DNA from: JANNYA01 sp031422315
GTDB taxonomy: Bacteria > Pseudomonadota > Gammaproteobacteria > Xanthomonadales > SZUA-5
Assembly: GCA_031422315.1 (NCBI GenBank)
Contig: JANOQN010000036.1
Location: forward strand, 62,001 to 126,000
Length of the DNA stretch: 64,000 nt
Reading direction: 5' to 3'
The notes beneath the pieces are model-generated. The model did no database searches. It saw only the letters and a program-made list of their open reading frames with translations, and had not been told where the DNA came from. Position numbers and translations under genes: made by a program. Positions 8,036-16,794 of this stretch are shown piece by piece; within the stretch, counting starts at the first letter, position 1, and each line of letters starts with the position of its first letter.

Positions 8036-9094
8036 TTAGTTTTGCTCTCCAACGTTATCGGGGAAAGCCGCTAGTTCCCGCTCAATCTGCTCAATGCTGG
8101 GCAGGCTGGTTTGCAGCTCGGCAGGCAGTGATTCCAGCAGTTTATATTCAGCGATGCCCATCGGCTGGGTCTTGTCGCCCAGTGCATACTCGGCCACCAC
8201 CTTGTTCTTGCTTTTGCATAGCAACAGGCCAATGGTTGGGCCGTCCTGGTCGCTCTTTACTTGCCGGTCGACTGCAGTCAAATAAAAGCCGAGCTGACCC
8301 AAATGCTCAGGCTTAAACTTGCCACCTTTGAGTTCGATCACCACATAGCAGCGCAGTTTGAGGTGATAAAACAACAAATCGATAAAGAACTCATCTCCGG
8401 CGACGTCGAGCAGTATTTGGCGGCCCACAAAGGCGAAGCCTGCGCCCAACTCCAGCAGAAACTGCGTCACATGCTGTACCAGCGCGCCTTCCACTGCACG
8501 CTCCTGCGCGTCATCACTCAGGCCGAGAAAATCGAACCGATACGGGTCTTTCAGTGATTCGCGCGCCAAATCTGAAAGGGGCGCGGGCAATGCTTGGGTA
8601 AAGTTAGTAACGGCGTTGCCGGTGCGGGCGCGAAGATTGCTTTCAATTTGCATCTCTAAAATGCTGCGCGACCAGCTGTGTGCCACCGCTTTCGCCAGAT
8701 ACCAATCGCGTTCTTCTCTGATCTTGAGCTTGTCGATTAGGGTGCATAGGTGGAACCAGGGCAATTGTGCAGCAGCCTGCTGCACAAATTCAGCTTCCGG
8801 CCAAGCCTCAGCAAAAGCGCGCATGTACTTCAGGTTGCGCGGGGAAAAGCCCTTCATATCCGGAAAGGCAGTGCGTAAATCATGCGCTAGTCGGTCAATC
8901 ACTTTCGCGCCCCAGCCTTCGCGGCTTTGCCGCGCCAAAATATCGCGGCCAAGCTGCCAATACAGCAGCACCAGCTCCCGGTTCACCGCCAGCGCGGCGC
9001 GCTGCTGGGCCGTGTGAATACGGGTTTTCAGCTCGACTAGCCAATCGCTGTAGCCCTCGGGCGGCGTGGTCAAAGACACCGGGCGCTCGCTCAT
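8036..9094 (-). CDS. DUF1016 (YhcG-type) PD-(D/E)XK nuclease family protein
   Basis: The 352-residue protein has an N-terminal DUF1016_N helical domain (residues 15-165; LYWQLGRDILARQ, GFSPRNLKYMRAFAEAW, LPWFH). A C-terminal PD-(D/E)XK nuclease fold follows, with Asp239 in FFIDLLFY and Glu254-Leu-Lys256 in VIELKGGKF. Its ATG overlaps the stop of hsdS by four bases, so it is part of the hsdM-hsdS operon. The family is often encoded with type I restriction genes, but its exact task there is unclear to me; acting as an extra nuclease is an inference. All expected catalytic residues are present. Confidence 0.9.
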   Translation of the reverse strand: MSERPVSLTTPPEGYSDWLVELKTRIHTAQQRAALAVNRELVLLYWQLGRDILARQSREGWGAKVIDRLAHDLRTAFPDMKGFSPRNLKYMRAFAEAWPEAEFVQQAAAQLPWFHLCTLIDKLKIREERDWYLAKAVAHSWSRSILEMQIESNLRARTGNAVTNFTQALPAPLSDLARESLKDPYRFDFLGLSDDAQERAVEGALVQHVTQFLLELGAGFAFVGRQILLDVAGDEFFIDLLFYHLKLRCYVVIELKGGKFKPEHLGQLGFYLTAVDRQVKSDQDGPTIGLLLCKSKNKVVAEYALGDKTQPMGIAEYKLLESLPAELQTSLPSIEQIERELAAFPDNVGEQN

Positions 9095-10344
9095 AACTCA
9101 GCTTCCAGCAGCGGCGTAACCCGCACGCGGCCAGTGAGGAGGTCATCCATGAGGCCGGACTTCTCGACCAAATACTTGTCGAGCGCTGCCCCCTCTAATC
9201 GAATGCGGGAGTTCATTGCTTCCACCCGGTTCAGCAAAACATGTTGCTCCTCCAAAGACGGGACCGCTAGCCGCAGATCTCGCACGTCCCGCAGCGTGAC
9301 CTTCGGTCGGGTCACTCCGGCAGTTATTTGTTCAACCTGCTTTAGAACGGGTGGCGCGTTGATGAAGGCTGACATCCAAAGGGGAAGGATGCGAGTAAGG
9401 CTCGGCCGCAATCGAACTATGTCAGCCGTAACAATGCCATTTGGCATTGAGTCAGGATATACAGCGGAGACACATGGCGGCAGCCCCATCTTCGTGGCGA
9501 CAACGTCACCGGCTACAACTCCATGGGCAACCAATGCCTGTGCCTTTCTCGCACTAACATAAACTTCACTCTTCCAAATCAAATTGCCTGGCTTCACGTC
9601 CCGCACAAAGATCACAGGTACGCCTGTCGTCCGATAGTCAGTTGCTACTAGGTCGCTGCCGAACGGGCCGATTGCTGAGCTTGTCGTGAGTTTGACTATC
9701 GAATCAACCTCCCACTCCCTCGGAATCCACCCCAGCGGCGATTCCTTGTACAGCTGCGGAGCCTCAACCTGCGGCGGGCGCAGTTCGCCATTGGCATCGA
9801 TGCCACGTGTTAGCAAATCGTGCAGCAAACCCTGCTTGACAGACTTGAGTTTCGCGATGATTGATTCGGTTTGAACGATGGCGGTGTCGAGGGTGTCGAG
9901 GATTTCACCAATCGCTTGTTGTTCGCCAAGCGATATTCGGCCGAAACGATATAGCTCCCTGATCACACTCGGGTGCGCCTTCATCTGGTAGTCGAATTGA
10001 ATTCCAGATTGAAGTTTTTCCAGTAGAGCATGTAGGTATCGGTAATTCCATGCGCCCGAACTCTTGATTCTTAAGTAGCCGCACACGTTTGTAACTGAGT
10101 ACCGATGCTTTGGTCTGTAAAAAGGCCGTCCGCCGCCGTCAATTGACCAAGTGATTAATTCTTCATCGAACATGAATCGTCCGTATCGACCAAATTCGCC
10201 TGCGCCAACTGCAGAGGATGAGTACACAGGGTAATCACCAAGAAAAACGGTGAGATCAATCGATGAAATGACGTTGCCGCGCCCCAGCTCAATTTCTCCC
10301 AGGCTTTCATAGTAAGCGAGCGGTTTAATGGCGTCCTTAGACAT
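9091..10344 (-). CDS. hsdS: Type I restriction specificity subunit HsdS (second copy)
   Basis: This 417-residue protein has two target-recognition domains, each followed by the conserved helical spacer: QQAIGEILDTLDTAIVQTES at about 140-160 and EEQHVLLNRVEAMNSRIRLE near the end. The second domain starts SPLGWIPREWEVDS. It is complete, unlike the copy at the left edge, and its recognition domains show no obvious likeness to that copy. It overlaps hsdM by 8 bp upstream and the DUF1016 gene by 4 bp downstream. It should set the target sequence of the HsdM methyltransferase. Confidence 0.92.
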   Translation of the reverse strand: MSKDAIKPLAYYESLGEIELGRGNVISSIDLTVFLGDYPVYSSSAVGAGEFGRYGRFMFDEELITWSIDGGGRPFYRPKHRYSVTNVCGYLRIKSSGAWNYRYLHALLEKLQSGIQFDYQMKAHPSVIRELYRFGRISLGEQQAIGEILDTLDTAIVQTESIIAKLKSVKQGLLHDLLTRGIDANGELRPPQVEAPQLYKESPLGWIPREWEVDSIVKLTTSSAIGPFGSDLVATDYRTTGVPVIFVRDVKPGNLIWKSEVYVSARKAQALVAHGVVAGDVVATKMGLPPCVSAVYPDSMPNGIVTADIVRLRPSLTRILPLWMSAFINAPPVLKQVEQITAGVTRPKVTLRDVRDLRLAVPSLEEQHVLLNRVEAMNSRIRLEGAALDKYLVEKSGLMDDLLTGRVRVTPLLEAEL

Positions 10345-12835
10345 ACCCCAACCCCGACAAAAACCCCCTCAATGCCTTCGTCGCTGCATCCCGCTTTCCC
10401 TCAATCTCAGTCAACGTTATCCGATATTTGTCCCACCAATTTTCAAACGCAGCCACAATCTGCTTGCGCTGCGCGGCCATGTAGCGCTCGACTATCGCCT
10501 GCATATCGTTGTGCAAAATGCTCAGCAGCAAATCGGCGGCGGCTTTGGGTGCCAGCCCGTCAACCGCTGCATCGATATGCTGTTTAAAGCTGTCGTGTTT
10601 GGCCTTGAGCTGCTTTTTGACGGTATTGAGCTCCGCTTTCCAGGTTTTCAGCTGGGCTTCGTCCACCGCGCTTTCTTCATTGGAATCATCTTGCCCGGCT
10701 GCATCGGCAGCATCATCATCGGCCTCAGCGGGCTTGGGGCTGGCGGCCTTAATCTGGCTGTCCAGCTCGGCTTTTTTGGCTTCCAGTTCGGTAATAACGC
10801 CGACAAAATCACTCATAAGGAATTTAACTAGCTTGTGCTCCAGTGGGCTTTCCTTGCTGGCTTTATCTTCCAGCGCAGTCACGATACTGGTGCGCCACGC
10901 ATCGGCTACGCCCTTGGCGCCGCGCGCCATCAGGGTTAAGAAATCGTACTTAGTTTGGTACCAAAAACCCGCAACAATGCCGCGCACTTGGAAAGGATCC
11001 AGCAGGCCGATGGCTTCTAGGCTTTGGCTAAAGCTGGTCAGCAGATCATTACGCAGCGCAACCAGGCTGGCTGCGTTGTCCATCTGCCCAGACAGCGCGG
11101 TGATGCGTGCGCTGTGCGCGTGCCACCAGGCTTCGAATGCGGTGCGAATGGCGGCCTCCTTGGCAAGCAAGCCGGCATTGCCTTCAATGCTGGGCTTGAT
11201 GATCAGACGTTCGTCAATCACTGGCGCGAATTCGAAATATTTGCCGTCTTTTTCAATCAAAAAATCCATCGGGTTCAGCCCATGCGCGCTGAACAGACCA
11301 GCTTTGGCCGCCACTTCCGCCTTGGGCACACCGCCCAGCAGATGCGCGCGCACATCGTGCGGCTCGGGTGTTGGCGCGTTATCGGCATAGCGGCGGATAT
11401 TGAGGTTGTAGTCATTGGTATTGAGCGTGGCGTTGTCGACAATTGCTGAAAATCCGTCAATGGCGCGGAATTCATCGAAGGTGGTCACGATTTTCTCGAT
11501 GTGCTCAGGCAGCAGATAGTTCTGCGCGCGGCCTTCGAAGAACTCGCGGTCGGCATTGATAAACAAAACCTTGCCCTGGCGCTCGGCGGCTTTTCCACTG
11601 ACACGATTCGCACCTTTCTGTACGCGCTGGCGCAGCACCAGAATACAGGCCGGAATACCGGTGCCATAAAACAGGTTCGGCGCAACCCCGATCACCGCTT
11701 CGAGTAAATCGTCTTCAATGATGCCTTTTCTGATCAATTTTTCCTCACCGCTGCGAAACAGCACACCGTGCGGCAAAACGGTAGCCACCATGCCACCGTC
11801 ATGCGTGACGGCCAGCATGTGCTGCACGAACATCAAATCGGCTTTCTTGGCACCCAGCGGCACTTGGCCGTAGCTAAACCGTTCGGGGAATTTCGGCGCC
11901 CACGCAGCCGTGCCATCCGCGCTTTTTTCGTTATTGCCCCAGGGCAGGGAAAATGGCGGATTGGTTAGCACACGATCAAATCGCATCAACTCGCCGCCTT
12001 CAACGTGCTGCGGTTCGCTTAAGGTATCTTCGTTTTGCAAACTTTGGTTGCTAATGCCATGCAGCAGCATGTTCATTTTGGCAATTGACCACACCGTGCC
12101 GTTGAATTCCTGTCCAAACAAATTGGCCTTGCGGCCGTCTTCACCGTGCTCGTCGATGAATTCTTTAACGGCGATCAGCATGCCGCCCGAGCCACAGCAA
12201 GGGTCGTAAATCTTGTGTTTGAGCGCAGGCTTGATCAGGCGAACCATCATTCGCACCACTGAGCGCGGGGTATAGAACTCGCCGCCTTTTTTGCCCGCCG
12301 AATCGGCGAATTCGCCAATCAGGTATTCATAAGCAGCCCCGAGCAGGTCGGGGAATTCGAAGTCTTCATTGCGCAGGCGGTACACGCCAAAATTGCTGAT
12401 GAGCTGGCGCAGCTTGATATCAGGAATTTTGCTCTGGCCGACCTTGCGGGTAAAATCGATGTGCTCCAGCACGTCGTACAGGCTGGTGTTGGCCGTCTCA
12501 ATGCCGGTCAGCGCCTTGTTTAGAAAATCCCCGACGTTCTGATGCGCATGATTAAGCAGGAATTCGTAGCGCGATTGCGGCGGCACCCAAAATGAACCAT
12601 CCTTTTTATACCAGCGCGAATTCTCAGCGGATTTACGGGCCTCAGCCGCACTTTTTCCCGCGTCGATTTCCATCTTGATAATTTCCTCGTGGCGCTGATC
12701 GAATAAATCAGAGCAGCGCTTGAGGAACAGCATGCCAAAGATGTATTCCTTAAACTCCGAGGCATCCATTTTGCCGCGCAGGATATCGGCGGCTTTAAAA
12801 AGATGGCGTTCTAATTGCGACAGGGTTAAGGGCAT
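10337..12835 (-). CDS. hsdM: Type I restriction-modification DNA methyltransferase HsdM, long form
   Basis: N6-adenine methyltransferase with an HsdM_N helical domain (residues 1-165), AdoMet motif DPCCGSGGM at 211-219 and catalytic NPPF at 292-295. At 832 residues it is much longer than the usual 490-540. The extension (about 550-832) is helical, with a highly acidic stretch (EADDDAADAAGQDDSNEES) and flanking coiled-coil-like segments, ending in GLGYV. Similar long HsdM proteins occur in type I systems with EcoEI-like HsdR. The gene is first of the hsdM-hsdS-DUF1016 operon; its promoter should be in 12836-13100. Confidence 0.93.
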   Translation of the reverse strand: MPLTLSQLERHLFKAADILRGKMDASEFKEYIFGMLFLKRCSDLFDQRHEEIIKMEIDAGKSAAEARKSAENSRWYKKDGSFWVPPQSRYEFLLNHAHQNVGDFLNKALTGIETANTSLYDVLEHIDFTRKVGQSKIPDIKLRQLISNFGVYRLRNEDFEFPDLLGAAYEYLIGEFADSAGKKGGEFYTPRSVVRMMVRLIKPALKHKIYDPCCGSGGMLIAVKEFIDEHGEDGRKANLFGQEFNGTVWSIAKMNMLLHGISNQSLQNEDTLSEPQHVEGGELMRFDRVLTNPPFSLPWGNNEKSADGTAAWAPKFPERFSYGQVPLGAKKADLMFVQHMLAVTHDGGMVATVLPHGVLFRSGEEKLIRKGIIEDDLLEAVIGVAPNLFYGTGIPACILVLRQRVQKGANRVSGKAAERQGKVLFINADREFFEGRAQNYLLPEHIEKIVTTFDEFRAIDGFSAIVDNATLNTNDYNLNIRRYADNAPTPEPHDVRAHLLGGVPKAEVAAKAGLFSAHGLNPMDFLIEKDGKYFEFAPVIDERLIIKPSIEGNAGLLAKEAAIRTAFEAWWHAHSARITALSGQMDNAASLVALRNDLLTSFSQSLEAIGLLDPFQVRGIVAGFWYQTKYDFLTLMARGAKGVADAWRTSIVTALEDKASKESPLEHKLVKFLMSDFVGVITELEAKKAELDSQIKAASPKPAEADDDAADAAGQDDSNEESAVDEAQLKTWKAELNTVKKQLKAKHDSFKQHIDAAVDGLAPKAAADLLLSILHNDMQAIVERYMAAQRKQIVAAFENWWDKYRITLTEIEGKRDAATKALRGFLSGLGYV

Positions 12836-13115
12836 GCACAGTCCAGAAGTAATCGAGCGTGTTCGTTTGGCTAGCGAATCAGCACGACCTGACGATTGAA
12901 ATTTGTAAAGCTGGCATGTTCATCCGGTTTTGACAATCCGGGCCATGCTGGCGCACTTGATGTTATCGCGTTTGAGCGTCGGCTGGGTTTGGGCCTAAGC
13001 GGCAAGGCCGAGTTAGCGCCACAGATATATAATTTTCAACTCGACAAACGGCGCTACTGGCAAGATTAAAGATGGGCTCACGGCGCGACCGTCGCTGCCG
13101 AACACCAGTCCTTCG

Positions 13116-13325
13116 AGCCATACGCCCAAACTCGATTATCCCCCACCACTGAAGATGGTGAAATTTCCGAGCGCGGCATAGGCAGCAGGTGTTGAAAAAA
13201 TTGAGCGCGCAGCCTGATTTACAAAAATCGCGCGCATACAAAATTGACGATCAACCGCATCAGATCAAATTGAAGTATTGCGCTGGCTTCGCAAAAATTG
13301 GCTGCACAGTTCGCTACTCAACTGC
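13116..13325 (+). pseudogene. Decayed fragment of a second AbiEi-type gene
   Basis: At 13116-13213 the frame reads SHTPKLDYPPPLKMVKFPSA, then A, a TAG stop, then AAGVEKIERA. It lines up with SHKPKFDYPPLRMIKFSSEA and YAAGVEEMERD of the intact gene at 5.8-6.4 kb; the stop replaces a Tyr codon. After a deletion, FAKIGCTVRYS at about 13288-13320 resembles FAKICRVTSVIRPY. No start or full frame remains. It lies in the 478-bp gap between hsdM and the protease gene, which otherwise shows nothing. Confidence 0.65.
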
Positions 13326-14516
13326 AGCGGCAATCTGGCCCGCAACCATATGCCCCGCATGCTCCGACTCAAACGTCTCGGGTGCGGGCTTGCAGCCAAA
13401 TTCGCGAATCAGGCGATTATCAACTTGGCCGGCGGCGCTGATAAATCGTTTGACGCGCTCGGCTAGCTCGTCTTGCTCGCTTATGCCGAATACATCAGAG
13501 ATATGCACGACGTGATTCATGCGCACGATGTTGCCGTTCAAGTCAAAATTAAATGGCGCGTGTGACCCATCAAGTAGATAACGATACAGCGGGTCAAACT
13601 GATCACCCGAAATCAGTGCCATGGTGGATGAGACGTTTAAGTGCTCAGAGCAGCAGCACCAGATTTTAATCGGCGTGCTGGCGTGGCGAAACGTCCAGTT
13701 GTTTTCGCCGTGCCGCGCTAGCACCGGATTCACGCCAGCGCGATCCAGTGAGCGTTCAACAAACGCGACCAGCGGATGCGGCTCGTTCGGGGCGAAAAAT
13801 TCGATAATGTTGTTGTTGCCGTCTAAATTCATGCCGCAGCTGGTGCAGTAGCGCTGCTCTTTGATGATTTGCGCCTCACACGCCGGGCACAGCGCGGCAA
13901 ACACGGCTTGCTGGCTGCGAAAGCCATCAATAAAGCGCTTCACATCATCCACCGGTATGCCAAAGCCAACGGCGTCGGCCTGCGATAGCTTGCAGGTGGT
14001 GACGGCGATGACCCGGTGTTCGGCGTCCAAAATCGGGCCGCCGGAATTGCCTGGGTTGATTGCCGCGTCGGTTTGCACGAAAAATTGATCGTCCAGCAGC
14101 TGGCTCGGGCGTGAGATAACGCCTTCCGTAAGCGAGAGTGGCAAACCCACAGGGAATCCTAAAATATGCACGGCCTGTTTCGGGCGCAAGCCATCGCTTT
14201 GGCCCAATTCCAGCACGTGGCCGGGCAAAGATTCACTGAGTTCGACAATTGCTAAATCACGCTCCGGATGTACCCGCCGAACGATGCCGTGAATGCGCGA
14301 GCGATCGCGCCGCTCAACCGCGACTTCGCGAAATGGCTCAACTACGTGGCAATTGGTCAGCAAATGTCGATCGTCAATCAGAAAGCCCGAACCAGTGCCG
14401 GTGCCGGTGTAAACCTGATGCACGCCGACGTGCGTTAGGTTTTCTAAGATAGTTAGGTTCGTAGCGTGATTCGTGGCTAGATTGGTCGTTAGATTCTGGG
14501 AAACGGTTTGGCTCAC
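13314..14516 (-). CDS. Cytosolic trypsin-like serine protease with zinc ribbon and YbjN-like C-terminus
   Basis: A 400-residue protein without signal peptide. Residues 20-200 form a trypsin-like (S1C/DegP-type) domain with His57 (LLTNCHVVE), Asp87 (ERDLAIVEL) and Ser158 (NPGNSGGP). A four-Cys zinc ribbon follows (CPAC at 210-213, CTSCG at 224-228). The last 170 residues (LVAFVERSLDRAGVNPVLAR to NRLIREFGCKPA) resemble the YbjN/secretion-chaperone-like fold, which is a judgement by eye. There is no PDZ domain, unlike DegP. Its ATG overlaps the stop of the upstream unknown gene, so the two are made together. Lying among restriction and toxin-antitoxin genes, it is a plausible defence or stress effector protease. 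Confidence 0.8.
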   Translation of the reverse strand: MSQTVSQNLTTNLATNHATNLTILENLTHVGVHQVYTGTGTGSGFLIDDRHLLTNCHVVEPFREVAVERRDRSRIHGIVRRVHPERDLAIVELSESLPGHVLELGQSDGLRPKQAVHILGFPVGLPLSLTEGVISRPSQLLDDQFFVQTDAAINPGNSGGPILDAEHRVIAVTTCKLSQADAVGFGIPVDDVKRFIDGFRSQQAVFAALCPACEAQIIKEQRYCTSCGMNLDGNNNIIEFFAPNEPHPLVAFVERSLDRAGVNPVLARHGENNWTFRHASTPIKIWCCCSEHLNVSSTMALISGDQFDPLYRYLLDGSHAPFNFDLNGNIVRMNHVVHISDVFGISEQDELAERVKRFISAAGQVDNRLIREFGCKPAPETFESEHAGHMVAGQIAAAVE

Positions 14517-15694
14517 GCGTGCTCTCCTTGCTCGTTGGTGCTGGCATCGTCTTCGCTTTCTTCATCGCTGCTGCTGCCGAGCTTTTCGCCAATCGCCTGC
14601 GCGTGTTTCCACAGAATATCGGCGCTCATCTGCCAAGTTTTGTTTGACGCCGCTGCAATCGCGGCTCGCAGAGCGCGCTCAACTGGCGCTGGCCAAGCGA
14701 AATACGCCAGTAAATACAAAAAGTTCGCGACTAAGCCAACGCTGGCTTCGAGCGCGCGGCCACTCAGGCGCATCTCATTACTTTGATGCATGTGGTGCAC
14801 GTTGCCGATGGCTGAGCGCAGCACATCAGCGCTGCCGGGCGTCCATGGGCTAAAAGCGTATTTGACGTGGCCTAGGCAGCTGAGCAGTTGTGCTTCGCTG
14901 GCACCCTGCATCGTGCGAATGCTGCGTGCCAGCTCGTTTTCGCGCAGTTTCGGGTTTTCATCACGGTCGGTAAAGATGTCGGCGCTTTGATTAAGCGTGT
15001 GGCGCAGGCTGCCAAATAGTGGCAAAACATAGCGCACATGATTGATGGCTAAGCGGCCCACGGAATCTAAAAACTGCATAGATCGGCGCCGGCGGGATTC
15101 CAACAGCAGCGCTTCCATATCGTTCCAGTGCTGCGTCCAAAAGCTCAACGCGCGCTTTCGCTCGGCAGCGCTCAACGCTTTGAGCGGTGCGCGCGCGCTC
15201 AACGCGGCGCCAAGTTCCTCACACAGCCAGGCATCGTGGCTATCAGCAATGCCGGGTAGCTTTTGCAGCACTTCAATCAATTTTTGTGGGTGCAACAAGC
15301 TGAGCTTTTCCGAAAATGCCAGCTCCAGCAGATCACCGGTAAGCCTGGGTTGGAACAGCTGACCGGTGTTGGAGATTTTGCTTAAAAAATAGCGCAGCAC
15401 GGCAGGATTGCTTACTTGGGAATCGATGCAAATGAGCTGGCTTTTGACGCTCAGATGTTCGCCTTCCAAAGCAATTTGAATCTGCGCTGTGCCTTGCGCC
15501 CAGTGCAGCGGCGCTTTTTGCAAATCGACTTTACCCGCACTTGGATTGAGATAGCGCAGCGCCTCAACCACGGCCGGCAGCGGTGCATTCGCTTCAAACA
15601 GTGAGATCGCGTGATCGCGTCTTGCGTAATCTTGCTTAACAAACGTGGGCCGTTTTTGCAGCGGGCTCGGAAAAACTAATCCAGCAATCGCCAT
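14513..15694 (-). CDS. Unrecognised helical protein, partner of the trypsin-like protease
   Basis: I do not recognise this 393-residue protein. The start at 15694 is chosen because GAGGAG lies nine bases ahead; the frame runs to 15742 without such a site. It is predicted mostly helical, with no signal peptide. The middle has a basic patch (LLESRRRRSMQFL). The last 20 residues are strongly acidic (SSDEESEDDASTNEQGE). It is the first gene of a two-gene operon with the protease and overlaps it by four bases. It may be a sensor, inhibitor or substrate of that protease; nothing in the sequence decides. Confidence 0.65.
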   Translation of the reverse strand: MAIAGLVFPSPLQKRPTFVKQDYARRDHAISLFEANAPLPAVVEALRYLNPSAGKVDLQKAPLHWAQGTAQIQIALEGEHLSVKSQLICIDSQVSNPAVLRYFLSKISNTGQLFQPRLTGDLLELAFSEKLSLLHPQKLIEVLQKLPGIADSHDAWLCEELGAALSARAPLKALSAAERKRALSFWTQHWNDMEALLLESRRRRSMQFLDSVGRLAINHVRYVLPLFGSLRHTLNQSADIFTDRDENPKLRENELARSIRTMQGASEAQLLSCLGHVKYAFSPWTPGSADVLRSAIGNVHHMHQSNEMRLSGRALEASVGLVANFLYLLAYFAWPAPVERALRAAIAAASNKTWQMSADILWKHAQAIGEKLGSSSDEESEDDASTNEQGEHA

Positions 15695-15917
15695 GAATTT
15701 TTGACTCCTCAAGCTATAGCTCGCGCGGCCCCGCGCGATCAAGCCGAGTAGCTTATCGCACTCTAGTGCAACTTGAACGAAATGGTGGCGGGTGGGGTGC
15801 AGCGCGGCAGTTATCTAGGCTGGGTGGCGCAAAGCGATACCCAGCATCAGCTCAAACAAAACGACCAACACAAACAACTAAAGCTACTTAGTGGGATACA
15901 CCGCCAAAAGCGCATCA

Positions 15918-15932
15918 AAATATGCCATATTT
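15918..15932. promoter_or_regulatory. Probable VapBC operator palindrome
   Basis: AAATATG-C-CATATTT is a perfect 7-bp inverted repeat around one base, ending 24 bp before the vapB start. VapB-VapC complexes repress their own promoters by binding such palindromes. Confidence 0.55.
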
Positions 15933-15955
15933 CGTGCCAAATTGGAGAGACACAC

Positions 15956-16162
15956 ATGCGAACAACGCTAGCTATTGATGACGAATTATTTGCCAGCGCT
16001 CAATACCAGAGCGGTATCACGGCCAAGTCAAAATTAGTCGCAGAGGCGCTCAAAGCCCTCATTGAAAGAGAAAGCGCAAGGCGATTGGCGAGGCTTGGTG
16101 GTAGCGAACCCGATTTAGTCTCGATTCCCAGACGCCAAGCGCTGGTTGATGTTGCTTTGTGA
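15956..16162 (+). CDS. vapB: VapB-type antitoxin
   Basis: This 68-residue protein begins MRTTLAIDDELFASA and continues SKLVAEALKALIERESARRL ARLGG, the ribbon-helix-helix pattern of VapB antitoxins that start MRTTL-IDD. The C-terminal tail (PDLVSIPRRQ) would block the toxin. The ATG at 15956 follows GGAGAG; the longer frame from 15773 is rejected because it would run through the operator palindrome. Its stop overlaps the GTG start of vapC. Confidence 0.88.
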   Translation: MRTTLAIDDELFASAQYQSGITAKSKLVAEALKALIERESARRLARLGGSEPDLVSIPRRQALVDVAL

Positions 16163-16548
16163 TTTTAGTTGATACTTCAGTTTGGATAGATCACTTAAGA
16201 TCTGGCAACCCTGAACTTGCGCGTTTACTGGATGCTGGGCAAATACTCATACATCCATTTGTTATCGGCGAAATTGCGCTCGGGTCGTTACGTAATCGAG
16301 CACATATTATTGGAACGTTGCAAGGCCTGCCAAAAGCAACCTTAGCGACAAGCAGCGATGTACTTTCTTCAATCGAACGAAGTGCTTTCTACGGCTTAGG
16401 TATCGGATACGTGGACGCACATTTAATCTGCGCAACACGGCTAAGTCCTCCATTTGGAAGTTCGCTAACCAAGCTATGGACGCGCGACAAACGATTACGC
16501 GTGCTCGCAGAATTGTTAGGCATCGCATTTATTGCAAAACCCGAATAA
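16159..16548 (+). CDS. vapC: VapC-type PIN-domain ribonuclease toxin
   Basis: A 129-residue PIN-domain protein starting at GTG (GTGA overlap with vapB). The acidic residues expected for a PIN nuclease are present: Asp5 (MILVDTSVWID), Glu38 (VIGEIALG), Asp86 (GIGYVDAHLI) and Asp110 (LWTRDKRL). VapC toxins cut RNA, often initiator tRNA or rRNA, and are held inactive by VapB. The gene is full length, so the module is probably functional. It closes the defence-type island. Confidence 0.92.
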   Translation: MILVDTSVWIDHLRSGNPELARLLDAGQILIHPFVIGEIALGSLRNRAHIIGTLQGLPKATLATSSDVLSSIERSAFYGLGIGYVDAHLICATRLSPPFGSSLTKLWTRDKRLRVLAELLGIAFIAKPE

Positions 16549-16794
16549 GTTTCGCACTGCAGTCATACAAACTTAATGCATTAACGACATTTGTTTAGCG
16601 CGATTCGTGCAGCAAATTCACACCTGTGAAGCATTGTGTGCAGCCTTAGTTTCTCCCGTGTGAATCGCTCACACGCAGCTGACAAAATCGTGACACACAT
16701 GATTTTAGTCGTGATTTTACTTTGATTTTCAGTTGACGACGGTGCGGGCACTTTCCACCTCGCCCAACGTCGGGCTGCCACCAGGAGCAAAAAT

